Assembly: GCA_910579965.1 (NCBI GenBank)
Contig: CAJTWF010000015.1
Coordinates: 1 to 53,634 of the forward strand
Reading direction: 5' to 3'
DNA length: 53,634 nt
Source of the DNA: an uncultured Oscillospiraceae bacterium
GTDB taxonomy: Bacteria; Bacillota; Clostridia; Oscillospirales; Oscillospiraceae
Shown: positions 21,104 to 29,277 of the stretch, one piece after another
How the letters are laid out: each line of letters opens with the position of its first letter
How positions within the stretch are numbered: the stretch's first letter is position 1
Made by a program: the position numbers and the translations under genes
The notes under the pieces: model-generated
The model's input: the letters and a program-made list of their open reading frames with translations, nothing else
What the model was told of the DNA's origin: nothing
Databases searched by the model: none

Positions 21104-22353
21104 GCGCTTTAATCGTTCTGCGCAGCATCAACCGGATCATCGGCATCCTCTTCCTTCTGTGCTATTCCTACCAGCTTCTCTACGTCCCTGTTGCCCTTCT
21201 GCACAAGAAGCGGGCCAAGGCGGCGGCCTCTATCCGCCGCTACGCGGTGCTCATCTCCGCCCGGAACGAGGAGGCGGTGATCGGCCACCTGCTGGACAGC
21301 ATCCGCCGCCAGGACTACCCTGCGGACAGCCTCGCCGCCTTTGTGGTGGCGGACAACTGCACCGACGGCACCGCCCGGGTGGCCCGGGAGGCCGGGGCCG
21401 TGGTCTACGAGCGCACGGACCGGGTCCACGTGGGCAAGGGCTACGCCCTCAACTACCTCCTGACCCAGATTCGGGACGCCTGGGGAGACGACTACTTTGA
21501 CGGCTACTTTGTCTTTGACGCCGACAACCTCCTGGCCCCGGACTACGTCTCCCGGATGAACGAGACCTTCTCCCAGGACTGCCAGATTGTCACCAGCTAC
21601 CGGAACTCCAAAAACTTCGGTGACAACTGGATCTCCGCCGGCTATGGCCTGTGGTTCCTGCGGGACGCCGCCTTTCTCAACGCCCCACGGACCCAGCTGG
21701 GTCTGAGCGCGGTGGTCTCCGGCACCGGATACCTCTTCAGCCGCGAGGTGATGCTCCAGGGCAATGGCTGGCCCTTCCACTCCCTCAGCGAGGACACGGA
21801 ATTCACCGTCAACAGCATCCTCCAGGGCCACCGGATCGGCTACTGCGGCGAGGCGGAGCTCTTTGACGAGCAGCCCACCAGCCTTGTCCAGTCCTGCCGC
21901 CAGCGGATGCGCTGGGTGCGCGGCAACCTGATGGTGTTCCTCAAGGAGGGCGGCCGGCTGACGGCGGGACTCTTGGGAAAGAACGCCCTGAGCTGCATGG
22001 ATCTGCTTCTCTCCATCCCCCCGGCCATCGTGCTGACCGTTCTGGGCGTGGTGTTCGGCGCGGCGCTGACTGTGGTGGAGATCCTCAGCGGCGGTCCGTT
22101 GCTGCCTATGCTGATGGCCACTCTGGCCTCCTTCGCGGTGCCCTACCTGCTGCTGTTCCTGGCAGGCGCTCTGACCACCCTGACCCAGTGGCGGCACATC
22201 CGCGCCAGCGCGTGGAAGAAGATTCTCTATACCATTACCTTCCCCATCTATATGACCACCTACGTGCCCATCACCATCATGGCCCTGCTGGGCAAGGTGG
22301 AGTGGAAGCCCATCGAGCACCGGGCCGTGATGAGCATTCAGGAGCTGAAATAG
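21100..22353 (+). CDS. family 2 glycosyltransferase, membrane-anchored
   Basis: A 417-residue processive-type GT2. It has one N-terminal span (about 8-28), then the catalytic domain: AVLISARNEEAVIGHLLDSI, VADNCTDGTA, FDADNLLAPDY (DxD near 135), an SLSEDTEFTVN acceptor Asp region and QRMRWVRGN (QxxRW near 270). Two or three C-terminal spans follow. QxxRW with multiple spans suggests a polysaccharide- or glycolipid-synthesising enzyme. The ATG at 21100 overlaps the stop of the VTT gene and has AAAGGAG upstream. Confidence 0.88.
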   Translation: MSALIVLRSINRIIGILFLLCYSYQLLYVPVALLHKKRAKAAASIRRYAVLISARNEEAVIGHLLDSIRRQDYPADSLAAFVVADNCTDGTARVAREAGAVVYERTDRVHVGKGYALNYLLTQIRDAWGDDYFDGYFVFDADNLLAPDYVSRMNETFSQDCQIVTSYRNSKNFGDNWISAGYGLWFLRDAAFLNAPRTQLGLSAVVSGTGYLFSREVMLQGNGWPFHSLSEDTEFTVNSILQGHRIGYCGEAELFDEQPTSLVQSCRQRMRWVRGNLMVFLKEGGRLTAGLLGKNALSCMDLLLSIPPAIVLTVLGVVFGAALTVVEILSGGPLLPMLMATLASFAVPYLLLFLAGALTTLTQWRHIRASAWKKILYTITFPIYMTTYVPITIMALLGKVEWKPIEHRAVMSIQELK

Positions 22354-22380
22354 TCCCTCTCTCTTCTCTCTCTTCACAGC

Positions 22381-22425
22381 GCCGCCCCCTTCGGAGAAAT
22401 TCCGAAGGGGGCGGCCGGTTTTTCC
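22381..22425 (+). terminator. terminator after the glycosyltransferase
   Basis: GCCGCCCCCTTCGGA (22381-22395) pairs with TCCGAAGGGGGCGGC (22401-22415), followed by CGGTTTTT. Confidence 0.9.
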
Positions 22426-22466
22426 ATGTCTCGACAAAAAAATATAAAATGATATCAATAAAATCA

Positions 22467-22507
22467 TTGACAAATTTAGCATTTTATTGTAAGCTCTTAT
22501 TAGAGCT
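22467..22507 (+). promoter_or_regulatory. promoter and operator of the Phd-RelE module
   Basis: TTGACA (22467-22472) has a 17-bp spacer and TAAGCT as -10. A perfect dyad AGCTCT/AGAGCT around TATT (22492-22507) overlaps the -10 and start, where an antitoxin-toxin complex would bind. The region is AT-rich compared with its surroundings. Confidence 0.55.
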
Positions 22508-22637
22508 CTCTGCTCACCCCCGCGCCCGCATATCTACAGGCAGGGCGCATATACTGACGACATAGGAAAGCCGCGGCCAATATACATCTTTGAGGGAGGC
22601 AAGGGATAGGTCTGCGATGCTAAAAGGAGAATGTTAC

Positions 22638-22964
22638 ATGGTCAACGAGTATATGTTCAAAAATTTGATGGACAGTCTCGTTCCTATCACCCGATTTAAC
22701 AAGGGCGAAGCAAGCAGGATTTTTGACGAAGTGTCCAGGAGCGGCACAAAAATTGTACTGAAGAACAACACACCCGCTTGCGTGCTGATGGACCCTAAGC
22801 AGTATGAGGAAATGCTTGAACAGCTGGAAGACTATTCCTTGATCGTGGAATCGATCAAGCGCTTGGATCATAACGAGGACACCGCTGACTTTTCCGAGGT
22901 GCTGTGCTCGCTCGGCATCTCAGAGGAGCAACTGGAGGGGTTTGAGCAGGTGGAGCTCGACTGA
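22638..22964 (+). CDS. Phd/YefM-type antitoxin
   Basis: A 108-residue protein. The N-terminal Phd fold is seen as LVPITRFNKGEASRIFDEVSRSGTKIVLKNNTPACVLMDPKQYEEMLE. The C-terminal 45 residues are acidic and probably unfolded until they wrap the toxin. It should neutralise the RelE-like toxin encoded 24 bases downstream and repress the operon. I chose the ATG at 22638 for AAAGGAGAATG upstream; the longer frame from 22590 has no SD. Codon use is less GC-biased than neighbours, which fits horizontal gain. Confidence 0.85.
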   Translation: MVNEYMFKNLMDSLVPITRFNKGEASRIFDEVSRSGTKIVLKNNTPACVLMDPKQYEEMLEQLEDYSLIVESIKRLDHNEDTADFSEVLCSLGISEEQLEGFEQVELD

Positions 22965-22987
22965 TCCAAACAAAAGGAGGAGTTTTC

Positions 22988-23299
22988 ATGCCAGCACCGT
23001 GGCGTGTAAAATTTCGTGCAGAGGCCCAGAAAGACCTGGGCGCGTTGGATAACTCCCAGCAAGCAGAGGTTTTGAAGGCCATCAAAAAGGTCTCCCTCAA
23101 TCCTCTGCCCCAGTCGGAGGGCGGATACGGCAAGCCCCTGAGGGGCGGATTGGCCGGCTTGATGAAGATCAAGCTCAAGGCCGCTGGTCTGCGGATCGTC
23201 TACCGGTTGATCCGGACTGAGACTACCATGGAGATCATCGTCATCGCAATACGGGATGGCGATACGGTCTACGATGCCGCCGGGAAACGGCTGAAATGA
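22988..23299 (+). CDS. RelE/ParE-superfamily toxin
   Basis: A 103-residue basic protein with the RelE-like order: VKFRAEAQKDLGALDNSQQAEVLKAIKKV, LRGGLAGLMKIKLKAAGLRIVYRLI, EIIVIAIRDGDTVYDAAGKRL. The RIVYRL strand and terminal Tyr/Arg resemble ribosome-dependent mRNases of the RelE group. An AAAGGAGG SD precedes it, seven bases before the ATG. It forms a two-gene type II module with the upstream antitoxin and ends at a bidirectional terminator. Confidence 0.87.
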   Translation: MPAPWRVKFRAEAQKDLGALDNSQQAEVLKAIKKVSLNPLPQSEGGYGKPLRGGLAGLMKIKLKAAGLRIVYRLIRTETTMEIIVIAIRDGDTVYDAAGKRLK

Positions 23300-23308
23300 T
23301 GAACAGGA

Positions 23309-23346
23309 AAAATCCGGCCCCGGGAGACGTCCCAGGACCGGATTTT
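23309..23346. terminator. bidirectional terminator between relE and the ABC operon
   Basis: AAAATCCGG (start) pairs with CCGGATTTT (end) with an imperfect inner stem. A and T runs on both sides allow function in either direction between convergent genes. Confidence 0.7.
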
Positions 23347-23365
23347 GCCGTCTGAACAGATCTTA

Positions 23366-24085
23366 CTACATCCGCACCTCCGCCCGGCGGTAGCACACCG
23401 CGCTCAGGGCCACCAGCGCCAGCAGGACCACCGCGCCAACGGCACGCCACGCTCCGGGCCGCAGGAGCTCGGCCAGGAACAGGAGCCCCCTGCCGATCTG
23501 AGCCAGCAGGCTGCCGCTGCCGTTTTTGACCGCCGCAATACTGTTGGACACGATCATGGGGCCGAAGCACAGGGGAAACCAGACGGCCGCAAACCCCTTG
23601 GGCCCGAACCGCAGCTGTAGGGCTCCCAGGCAAAAGCTGATTACGCACACCGCCGATGCAAGGATGGGGACATAGTACCACTCAAAATAGCTGAACACGT
23701 CCAGGGACAGCTCCCAGCCCGGATACAGCAGGCCGTACAGCCACAGCTCCAGCCGGTTGAGCGCCCAGGCCGCCCCTATGCCCAGCAGGCTGTGGAGGGC
23801 CGTGACCACCGGATCCAAGAGTATATAGGAGGTGCGGGTGCGGCCCATGGACACCGCCATCCGGTAGCGCACCGACGCGCCGTAGCCCCCCGCAATCCCG
23901 CCGCCCAGCACCCCGCCCAGCAGGGCCATCATGGACCCAATGGCGGCGTAGTCCCGGTCCTCATTGAGAAAGGCATTGATTCCCAGCACCATGAGCACTC
24001 CAAAGAGGAACACGCTCCCCTGTATAGCCAGCATCATCAGGATCCCGCTGCGGGTGGCCCGCAGATGCCTCACAAAAAATTTCAT
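23366..24085 (-). CDS. ABC-type exporter permease subunit (second)
   Basis: A 239-residue membrane protein with about six hydrophobic segments and no other domain. It begins MKFFVRHLRATRSGILMM and shows SVRYRMAVSMGRTRTSYI near residue 75, a motif (GxTR) common in small ABC-2-type permeases of GntR/YtrA operons. It is the last of four genes (gntR, ATPase, permease, permease), so it probably forms the transmembrane channel with the gene at 24099. The substrate is unknown. Confidence 0.7.
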   Translation of the reverse strand: MKFFVRHLRATRSGILMMLAIQGSVFLFGVLMVLGINAFLNEDRDYAAIGSMMALLGGVLGGGIAGGYGASVRYRMAVSMGRTRTSYILLDPVVTALHSLLGIGAAWALNRLELWLYGLLYPGWELSLDVFSYFEWYYVPILASAVCVISFCLGALQLRFGPKGFAAVWFPLCFGPMIVSNSIAAVKNGSGSLLAQIGRGLLFLAELLRPGAWRAVGAVVLLALVALSAVCYRRAEVRM

Positions 24086-24098
24086 TCCCCGTCCCTCC

Positions 24099-24761
24099 TC
24101 ACAGCTTCACTTCCTGCCGCTGCAGCAGCAGCCACTGGAAGGCCACATCCAGCCCAAACGCCGCCAGGGCCGTCATCACCAGCCACCAGGGCAGCCGCTC
24201 CAAATAGGCCGCCAGGGCCGCGGTGTTGGTCTCGGACAGAGCATCGCCAATGGCTACGCCGGTGAACCCCATGGTCCCCCCTGCCAGGCCGAATAGGAGC
24301 ACAATGAAAATGGTGCCCACCCATCTCCACTTCACCAGCAGGGTCCCCATGATGCTCCCCAGCGCGGAGGACGCAATCAGCAGGCACAGGATGGTGGGGA
24401 TGCTCCGCAGGCCGATGGAGGACACCTCCCCCGGCGCCAGCAGCCACACCAGGCCGCACAGCGATATGGTCACGGTGATAATCAGCGCCCGGTAGTAGTG
24501 GAACCCCAGCAGCACGTTCCGCCGGGTCTCCCCCATGGCCAGCAGCAGGGGCACATACAGGCTCTGGCTCCCGGTGTTAATCATCATCATGGTGAAAATA
24601 GCGGCAAAGCAGAAGAAGTAGGGCCCCACCGAGGCCAAGGCCTTGAAATCCAGCCCGTCCGCGCTAAATACGGCGATCAGCGTGAATACGGCCGTCAGCG
24701 CCAGCTCCACCACCGCGCTCTCACAGGCGTACCGGGTCCAGAACCGCAGATTCCGTCTCAC
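24099..24761 (-). CDS. ABC-type exporter permease subunit (first)
   Basis: A 220-residue protein with about six hydrophobic segments, and LLAMGETRRNVLLGFHYYRAL near residue 75 matching the GxTR motif of its partner. The start is GTG at 24761, overlapping the TGA of the ATPase gene (GTGA), which shows translational coupling. Open reading continues upstream in this frame, but only as antisense-like low-complexity sequence inside the ATPase gene. It ends 13 bases before the second permease. Confidence 0.7.
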   Translation of the reverse strand: MRRNLRFWTRYACESAVVELALTAVFTLIAVFSADGLDFKALASVGPYFFCFAAIFTMMMINTGSQSLYVPLLLAMGETRRNVLLGFHYYRALIITVTISLCGLVWLLAPGEVSSIGLRSIPTILCLLIASSALGSIMGTLLVKWRWVGTIFIVLLFGLAGGTMGFTGVAIGDALSETNTAALAAYLERLPWWLVMTALAAFGLDVAFQWLLLQRQEVKL

Positions 24762-25636
24762 TGTCTGGTCTCCTCCTCCCCGCACAGGGCCACAAAGGCC
24801 CGCTGGAGGTTCACCGGCTGCACGGACACGTCCCGGCTCTCGTCCACGCTCTGGCCGGGCTTCAGAAACACGGTCACGCCCTTGCTGCGGCCCACGGTCT
24901 CCGCGTGGTGGACCTCCAGTCCCGCCGTGGCCGCGTCCACCTCCTCCGCCTTGCCGCTGACGTGGCGGGCGCTGTCCACAAAGGTCTGGGTGTCCCCCTC
25001 CAGGAGGACCTTCCCCTGGTGAAGGATGATGACCTCCTCCAGGATGTCCGCCGCCTCCTCGATGACGTGGGTGGAGATGACAAAGGTGCGGCCCGAGGCG
25101 GCGTACTCCTCCAGCAGCAGCTTGTAGAACTGCTCCCGGGCCACCACGTCCAGCCCCGCCACCGGCTCGTCCAGGAAGGTGTAGGGGGCCTTGGAGCACA
25201 GGGCCACAATGATGGTTATCATGGACAGCATCCCCTTGCTCATCTTCCCCAGCTTCTTCTTCACGTTCAGCTCAAAGAGCGACACCAGCCGGGCCTCCAT
25301 GTCCCTGTCCCAGCTCTCGTAATAGGTGGCGGCGATGCGCAGGTACTCCTTGGCCTTCATGGACGCCAGACCGCTCTCCGCGTTGGCGTTCAGCTCCCGG
25401 GAAAAGCACAGCTTCTCCAGGCTCCTCCGGTTCTCCCACACCCTCTGGCCGTCCAGGGAGATCTCGCCCCGGGTGGCCGGGTTCTGGGCGGTGAGGATGG
25501 ACAGCAGGGTGGTCTTCCCCGCGCCGTTGCGGCCGATGAGGCCGTAGATCTTCCCCGGATGAAGCTCCAGGCTCACGTCCTGAAGCACGTCCCTGCCGGA
25601 GTAGGTTTTCACAATATTCTTACAAATGAGGCTCAT
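24758..25636 (-). CDS. ABC transporter ATP-binding protein
   Basis: A 292-residue nucleotide-binding subunit. The Walker A is GRNGAGKTT near residue 36, the Walker B YTFLDEPVAGLD near 155, and the switch His is in VISTHVIEEAAD near 190. The signature motif is LGKMSKGML in place of LSGGQ, as in several YtrB-type ATPases. Its start overlaps the regulator stop by four bases. The operon form is typical of YtrA-regulated exporters that respond to wall-active peptides, but that is inference. Confidence 0.9.
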   Translation of the reverse strand: MSLICKNIVKTYSGRDVLQDVSLELHPGKIYGLIGRNGAGKTTLLSILTAQNPATRGEISLDGQRVWENRRSLEKLCFSRELNANAESGLASMKAKEYLRIAATYYESWDRDMEARLVSLFELNVKKKLGKMSKGMLSMITIIVALCSKAPYTFLDEPVAGLDVVAREQFYKLLLEEYAASGRTFVISTHVIEEAADILEEVIILHQGKVLLEGDTQTFVDSARHVSGKAEEVDAATAGLEVHHAETVGRSKGVTVFLKPGQSVDESRDVSVQPVNLQRAFVALCGEEETRQ

Positions 25637-25998
25637 ATGCTTCTCTCTCCTATCATGTTCAGTAATTCCTCCCGGGATATGCCCAGGCTCCTGGCCTCCG
25701 CCAGCAGCGGGGCCAGATGGTTCTCCGCGAAGGCGGCCTTCCGCTTGGCCAGGATCCGCTCCCTGGCCCCGCTGGACACGAACATGCCGATCCCCCGCCG
25801 CTTGTAGAGAATGCCCTCGTCCACCAGCAGACCCACCCCCTTGGCCGCCGTGGCAGGATTGATGGTGTAGAGCTTGGCCAGCTCGTTGGTGCTGGGGACC
25901 TGCTCCTCCTCCAGAAGGATCCCCCGCAGAATGTCCGTCTCGATCATCTCGCTGATCTGGAGGTAGATGGACTTCTGCTCTGTCAGGCGCTCATTCAA
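25633..25998 (-). CDS. GntR-family regulator, YtrA subfamily
   Basis: A 121-residue repressor. The GntR winged helix covers residues 8-78 (IYLQISEMIETDILRGILLEEEQVPSTNELAKLYTINPATAAKGVGLLVDEGILYKRRGIGMFV), with only a short C-terminal helical tail. This is the mark of the YtrA group. It is the first gene of the ABC operon. A dyad AAGTGGTTAATCACTT lies between it and its promoter and is the likely autoregulatory operator. Confidence 0.92.
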   Translation of the reverse strand: MNERLTEQKSIYLQISEMIETDILRGILLEEEQVPSTNELAKLYTINPATAAKGVGLLVDEGILYKRRGIGMFVSSGARERILAKRKAAFAENHLAPLLAEARSLGISREELLNMIGERSI

Positions 25999-26025
25999 AA
26001 ACCGCCCCTCCTTTCTTAATCGGTT

Positions 26026-26079
26026 AAGTGGTTAATCACTTGTGTAACTAACTATATAGCATATGCGTCGATTTGTCAA
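26026..26079 (-). promoter_or_regulatory. promoter and operator of the gntR-ABC operon
   Basis: Minus strand: TTGACA (26079-26074), a 17-bp spacer, TATAGT (26056-26051). The dyad AAGTG/CACTT around GTTAAT (26026-26041) lies just downstream of the start point. Confidence 0.75.
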
Positions 26080-26097
26080 GGGGGATGAGAAAAAACA

Positions 26098-26257
26098 GGG
26101 AAATCTTTTTTCACAGCGGCAGATGGAGCCTTGCGGGATTTGTGTAGGGGCGAGCATCGCTCGCCCGCTTCTTTCGGACCGCTGGCGAGGTTCGTTAGAA
26201 CAGGCCAGCGATGCTCGCCCCTACAGAAGACTGCGTTTTTCGGAAAATGGATTTTCG
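26098..26257. repeat. MITE-like palindromic element, copy 3
   Basis: The inner part (26143-26225) has two opposed arms beginning TGTAGGGGCGAGCATCGC. The flanks match copies 2 and 5 in inverted orientation (CACAGCGGCAGA on one side, CTGCGTTTTT on the other). The outer ends are GGGAAATC and GGATTTTC. Nothing else is seen between 26098 and 26328. Confidence 0.75.
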
Positions 26258-26328
26258 TGGAAAAAAGAAGGGCCGGCGGCCCCTTCCGGAAGGCCCGCCC
26301 CCTGCCGAAATCCGCAGAATAAAACAGG

Positions 26329-26358
26329 GGAAGCGCTCCCCCTGGGGGGAGCGCTTCC
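26329..26358 (-). terminator. terminator after the zinc-ribbon gene
   Basis: GGAAGCGCTCCCCC pairs with GGGGGAGCGCTTCC around a very short loop, 15 bases past the stop codon. The T-run is weak. Confidence 0.65.
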
Positions 26359-26373
26359 AAATCAGCAATTTAA

Positions 26374-26652
26374 TCAGCCCTGCTCGCGCATCTTGGCGAA
26401 GCAGTCGCTGCAATAAACCGGACGATCGCTCTTGGGCTCGAAGGGCACGCGGGCCTCGCCGCCGCAGTTCGCGCAGGTGGCGGTGAAGTACTCGCGGGGA
26501 CCGCGGGCGGCGTTCTTGCGGGCGTCGCGGCAGGCCTTGCAGCGCTGGGGCTCGTTCTGGAAACCGCGCTCAGCGTAGAACTCCTGCTCGCCGGCGGTGA
26601 AAACGAACTCCTGACCGCACTCCTTGCAAACTAAGGTCTTGTCTTCGTACAT
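26374..26652 (-). CDS. double zinc-ribbon protein (zf-trcl type)
   Basis: A 92-residue soluble protein with two Cys4 zinc sites. The first ribbon uses CKEC (near 9) and CKAC (near 38), with the family sequence EFVFTAGEQEFYAERGFQNEPQRC. The second uses CANC (near 60) and CSDC (near 79), a CxxC-x17-CxxC spacing. It follows sigH by about 40 bases with GAGAGGGT as SD, so the two are likely cotranscribed. The function of the family is not known; nucleic acid binding is a guess from the fold. Confidence 0.8.
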   Translation of the reverse strand: MYEDKTLVCKECGQEFVFTAGEQEFYAERGFQNEPQRCKACRDARKNAARGPREYFTATCANCGGEARVPFEPKSDRPVYCSDCFAKMREQG

Positions 26653-26692
26653 GATTTTACCCTCTCTTTGAATAGAAAAAAATATATTGCGT

Positions 26693-27325
26693 TCAGCCTT
26701 TGCTGAAATCGCCGGAAATAAGGTGCCGCGCCGCCTTGCGGCGAATGCGCTGCACAGCGTTGTCCACCGACTTGGGGGACCGTGAAACCGCTTCGGCCAT
26801 CTCCCGTATGGTAAGACCGTCTAAATAGTACCCCAAGATCTTCGCCTCGAACTGGGACAGCTGCTTGCAAACGTCACTTAACGTGTCCTGTGCGCCTTCC
26901 CGGCCAATAATCAGGTCCTCGGGGTTCGCCTGGGAGATCGCACCGCAGATGGAGGTATGACTATCAAAGAAGGGTATTTCAAGGGGAACCGACTGGTTAA
27001 GCGGCGTGTGCTTGTCGCGGGCGGCGGCCCGGACCGCAGAATACAGCCGGTTGCGGATACATATTTCTGCGAAGGTGCGAAAGCCTGCCGGTTTTTCCTC
27101 ATCAAACTCCCGCACTGCGTATATCAGGCCGATCATGCCCTCCTGTATCAGATCGTCGCTGTCCCCTCCCACCAGATAGTAGGGACGGGCCAGCTTGCGG
27201 ACCAGACGGTGATAGCGCTTAACCAAGGTCTCCTCCGCCTCCCGGTCCCCCTCCCGGGCCAGGGCGCACAGGCGCTCGTCCGGCAGGTCCTCATAGGCGG
27301 TGATTTGGGCTTCGTTGATCGACAT
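26693..27325 (-). CDS. sigH: RNA polymerase sporulation sigma factor SigH
   Basis: A 210-residue sigma-70-family factor matching SigH. It has region 2 with DDLIQEGMIGLIYAVREFDEEKPAGFRTFAEICIRNRL (near 55-92) and region 4 with LGYYLDGLTIREMAEAVSRSPKSVDNAVQRIRRKA (near 165-200). SigH drives early sporulation and stationary-phase genes. The ATG at 27325 is only four bases from a near-perfect -10 box, and no SD lies between them. The mRNA from this promoter would therefore be leaderless. No later Met is suitable as start. Confidence 0.93.
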   Translation of the reverse strand: MSINEAQITAYEDLPDERLCALAREGDREAEETLVKRYHRLVRKLARPYYLVGGDSDDLIQEGMIGLIYAVREFDEEKPAGFRTFAEICIRNRLYSAVRAAARDKHTPLNQSVPLEIPFFDSHTSICGAISQANPEDLIIGREGAQDTLSDVCKQLSQFEAKILGYYLDGLTIREMAEAVSRSPKSVDNAVQRIRRKAARHLISGDFSKG

Positions 27326-27329
27326 GTCT

Positions 27330-27359
27330 ATTATACCTAGTTTCCCTTGCTCTTGTCAA
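27330..27359 (-). promoter_or_regulatory. sigH promoter adjacent to its start codon
   Basis: Minus strand: TTGACA (27359-27354), an 18-bp spacer, TATAAT (27335-27330), then AGAC and ATG. Confidence 0.75.
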
Positions 27360-27389
27360 GTAAATATTAAAATTTTGTGAATTGTTTCT

Positions 27390-28745
27390 TCAAATTTTTA
27401 GCGTTTTCACCAATTCGGCCAGACGGCCCGCGCAGCCCTCGGCCTGCTGGACGGTTTTTGCCTCCACCATGACCCGGACCAGGGGCTCCGTGCCGGAGGG
27501 GCGCACCAGCACCCGGCCGTCGCCGCCCAGCGCCTCCTCCTCCCTGCGGATGGCCTCCTGAAGGTCCTGGGAGGCCATAACCGCCTCCTTCAGCCCCGGC
27601 TGGTTGGCCAGCTCCACGTTGATGAGGGTCTGGGGATAGGTTGGGCAGATGGAGGCCAGCTCGGAGGCGGGCTTGCCGCTGCGCTTGAGGACCTGGAGGA
27701 ATTGCAGGGCGGTCAGCTGGCCGTCGCCGGTGGTGGCGTAGTCGGTAAAGATGGTGTGGCCCGACTGCTCCCCGCCGATGCGGTAGCCGAACTCCAGCAT
27801 CTTCTCCAGCACGTTCCGGTCCCCTACGGGCGTACAGATCAGCCGGATGTTGTTCTTGTTGCAGAACTCATGGAGGCCCAGATTGCTCATGACCGTGCCA
27901 ACGATGGTGCGGCCGGTGAGCAGGCCCTGGTCCCTCATGCTGAGGCCGCACACGGCCATGGTCTTGTCGCCGTCCACCACGTTCCCCTTTTCGTCGATCA
28001 TCAGGCACCGGTCCGCGTCGCCGTCAAAGGCAATGCCCAGATCGTACCGGCCGGCGGTGACCATGGCGGCCAGGCTGTCCAGGTGGGTGGAGCCGCATTG
28101 GAGGTTGATGTTCACGCCGTTGGGCTTTTTGTGGATGAAGTCGGCCTCGATCTCGAAGCCGGCGAAGAGGTCCGGGGCCGTGGCCGCAGCGGCGCCGTTG
28201 GCGCAGTCAATGAGCACCCGCAGTCCGCCCAGATCGTCCTGGACCGTGGCGGCCAGATGCTTGATGTACTCGTATTTAAGGTTTTTCATGCCGTGGATCC
28301 GCTTGCCGATGTCCCCGCCCTTCTTGATGGGCATGGGGTCCGGGGAGAGGATCTTGGCCTCCACCCGCTCCTCCAGCGCGTCGGAGAGCTTGTAGCCCCA
28401 GCTGTTGAAGACCTTGATGCCGTTGTGCTCAAAGGGGTTGTGGCTGGCGGAGATGACCACGCCCGCGTCCGCCTCCACCTTGATGGTGAGGTAGGCCACC
28501 GCCGGGGTGGGGATGGTGCCCAGGGGCATCACGTCGCCGCCCGCGGAGGTGATGCCGGAGATCAGCGCGCCCTCCAGCATGTCCGAGGATATGCGGGTGT
28601 CCATGCCGATGGTAATGAGAGGCGGCGCGCCCTTCTCCTCTGTCAGTACCAGCGTCACCGCCTGCCCTACCCGGTACGCCAGCTCCGCCGTCAGATTCTC
28701 GCCTACGATCCCACGAATGCCGTCCGTTCCAAAAAGCTTACCCAT
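27390..28745 (-). CDS. glmM: phosphoglucosamine mutase
   Basis: A 451-residue enzyme that converts glucosamine 6-phosphate to glucosamine 1-phosphate for UDP-GlcNAc and peptidoglycan. It shows GTDGIRGIVGENLTAELAYRVG at the start, the phosphoserine loop ISASHNPFEHNGIKVF near 100, the Mg2+ loop DGDADRCLM near 240, the sugar loop GGEQSGH near 325 and the phosphate-binding RPSGTEPLVRVMVE near the end. AAGGAG sits upstream of the ATG. It lies between the inverted-repeat cassette and sigH. Confidence 0.96.
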   Translation of the reverse strand: MGKLFGTDGIRGIVGENLTAELAYRVGQAVTLVLTEEKGAPPLITIGMDTRISSDMLEGALISGITSAGGDVMPLGTIPTPAVAYLTIKVEADAGVVISASHNPFEHNGIKVFNSWGYKLSDALEERVEAKILSPDPMPIKKGGDIGKRIHGMKNLKYEYIKHLAATVQDDLGGLRVLIDCANGAAAATAPDLFAGFEIEADFIHKKPNGVNINLQCGSTHLDSLAAMVTAGRYDLGIAFDGDADRCLMIDEKGNVVDGDKTMAVCGLSMRDQGLLTGRTIVGTVMSNLGLHEFCNKNNIRLICTPVGDRNVLEKMLEFGYRIGGEQSGHTIFTDYATTGDGQLTALQFLQVLKRSGKPASELASICPTYPQTLINVELANQPGLKEAVMASQDLQEAIRREEEALGGDGRVLVRPSGTEPLVRVMVEAKTVQQAEGCAGRLAELVKTLKI

Positions 28746-28781
28746 AACTGCTGTGCTCCTTGCTTGCTTTGTTTAGTAGTC

Positions 28782-28827
28782 ATTCTTTTTCTTGAAAGAA
28801 AAAGAATCAAAAAGAACTTTTAGAGGG
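28782..28827 (+). repeat. 46-bp inverted repeat, left copy
   Basis: It matches the reverse complement of 29567-29612 at 44 of 46 positions. It contains a hairpin ATTCTTTTTCTT/AAGAAAAAGAAT followed by CAAAAAGAAC. The two copies bound a 740-bp cassette (XRE gene, MITE copy 4, small gene). Confidence 0.85.
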
Positions 28828-28883
28828 AGTATTTCAAGAAAATCCCTTTTTACAGCATATGATGGTACACAATGGTATATGGC

Positions 28884-28966
28884 TGTAGGGGTCAGCATCG
28901 CTTGCCCGTTCTATCGACACCCACCAGCGGCGCGGGGGAAGCGGACGAGCAATGCTCGCCCCTACA
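28884..28966. repeat. MITE-like palindromic element, copy 4
   Basis: Opposed arms TGTAGGGGTCAGCATCGC and the complement of TGTAGGGGCGAGCATTGC, 83 bp end to end. The right end supplies the stop codon of the XRE gene at 28962. Confidence 0.75.
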
Positions 28967-29180
28967 CCCCGTCCTCGTCTGAAATCCATTCTACTAGATC
29001 CCCCGGCTGGCAGTGGAGGATGCCACATACTACGCCTAAATTATCTAAATTAATTGATGTATTACCAGAGCGAAGCCGCTGTAAGGTACTTTCTGCAAGT
29101 ATTTTTTCGTGCCGTATTCGCGTCGTATTATATCCCGCATTTTTCATCTCTAATAGAATATTGATCTTATATCTTAGCAT
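28962..29180 (-). CDS. small XRE-type helix-turn-helix regulator
   Basis: A 72-residue Cro/C1-like protein. The helix-turn-helix is seen as YNTTRIRHEKILAESTLQRLRSGNTSINLDNLGVVCGILHCQPGDLVEWI, with the recognition helix near residues 30-42. Such YozG/YdaS-like mini-repressors act as dimers on dyads. The last codons and the TAG lie in the arm of MITE copy 4, so the insertion may have trimmed the C-terminus. The divergent region has a 13-bp perfect dyad around the promoter of the gene at 29278, its likely target. AT content is higher than in flanking genes. Confidence 0.82.
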   Translation of the reverse strand: MLRYKINILLEMKNAGYNTTRIRHEKILAESTLQRLRSGNTSINLDNLGVVCGILHCQPGDLVEWISDEDGV

Positions 29181-29198
29181 ATGACAACCTCAACCGTC

Positions 29199-29248
29199 TA
29201 TTTTACACCTTAAAAGGCTTGACTTTCCACTCTTGAAGGTGTAAAATA
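29199..29248 (+). promoter_or_regulatory. promoter of the 88-residue gene inside a long dyad
   Basis: TTGACT (29219-29224), a 17-bp spacer, TAAAAT (29242-29247). TATTTTACACCTT (29199-29211) is perfectly inverted as AAGGTGTAAAATA (29236-29248), so the right half site covers the -10 box. Confidence 0.75.
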
Positions 29249-29277
29249 ATCTCATCTTAACAAAGGAGTATATACCT

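Noticed and set aside
28834..29184. Small ORFs within MITE copy 4 (both strands)
   Set aside because: They read through palindromic repeat arms and lack an SD and conserved composition.
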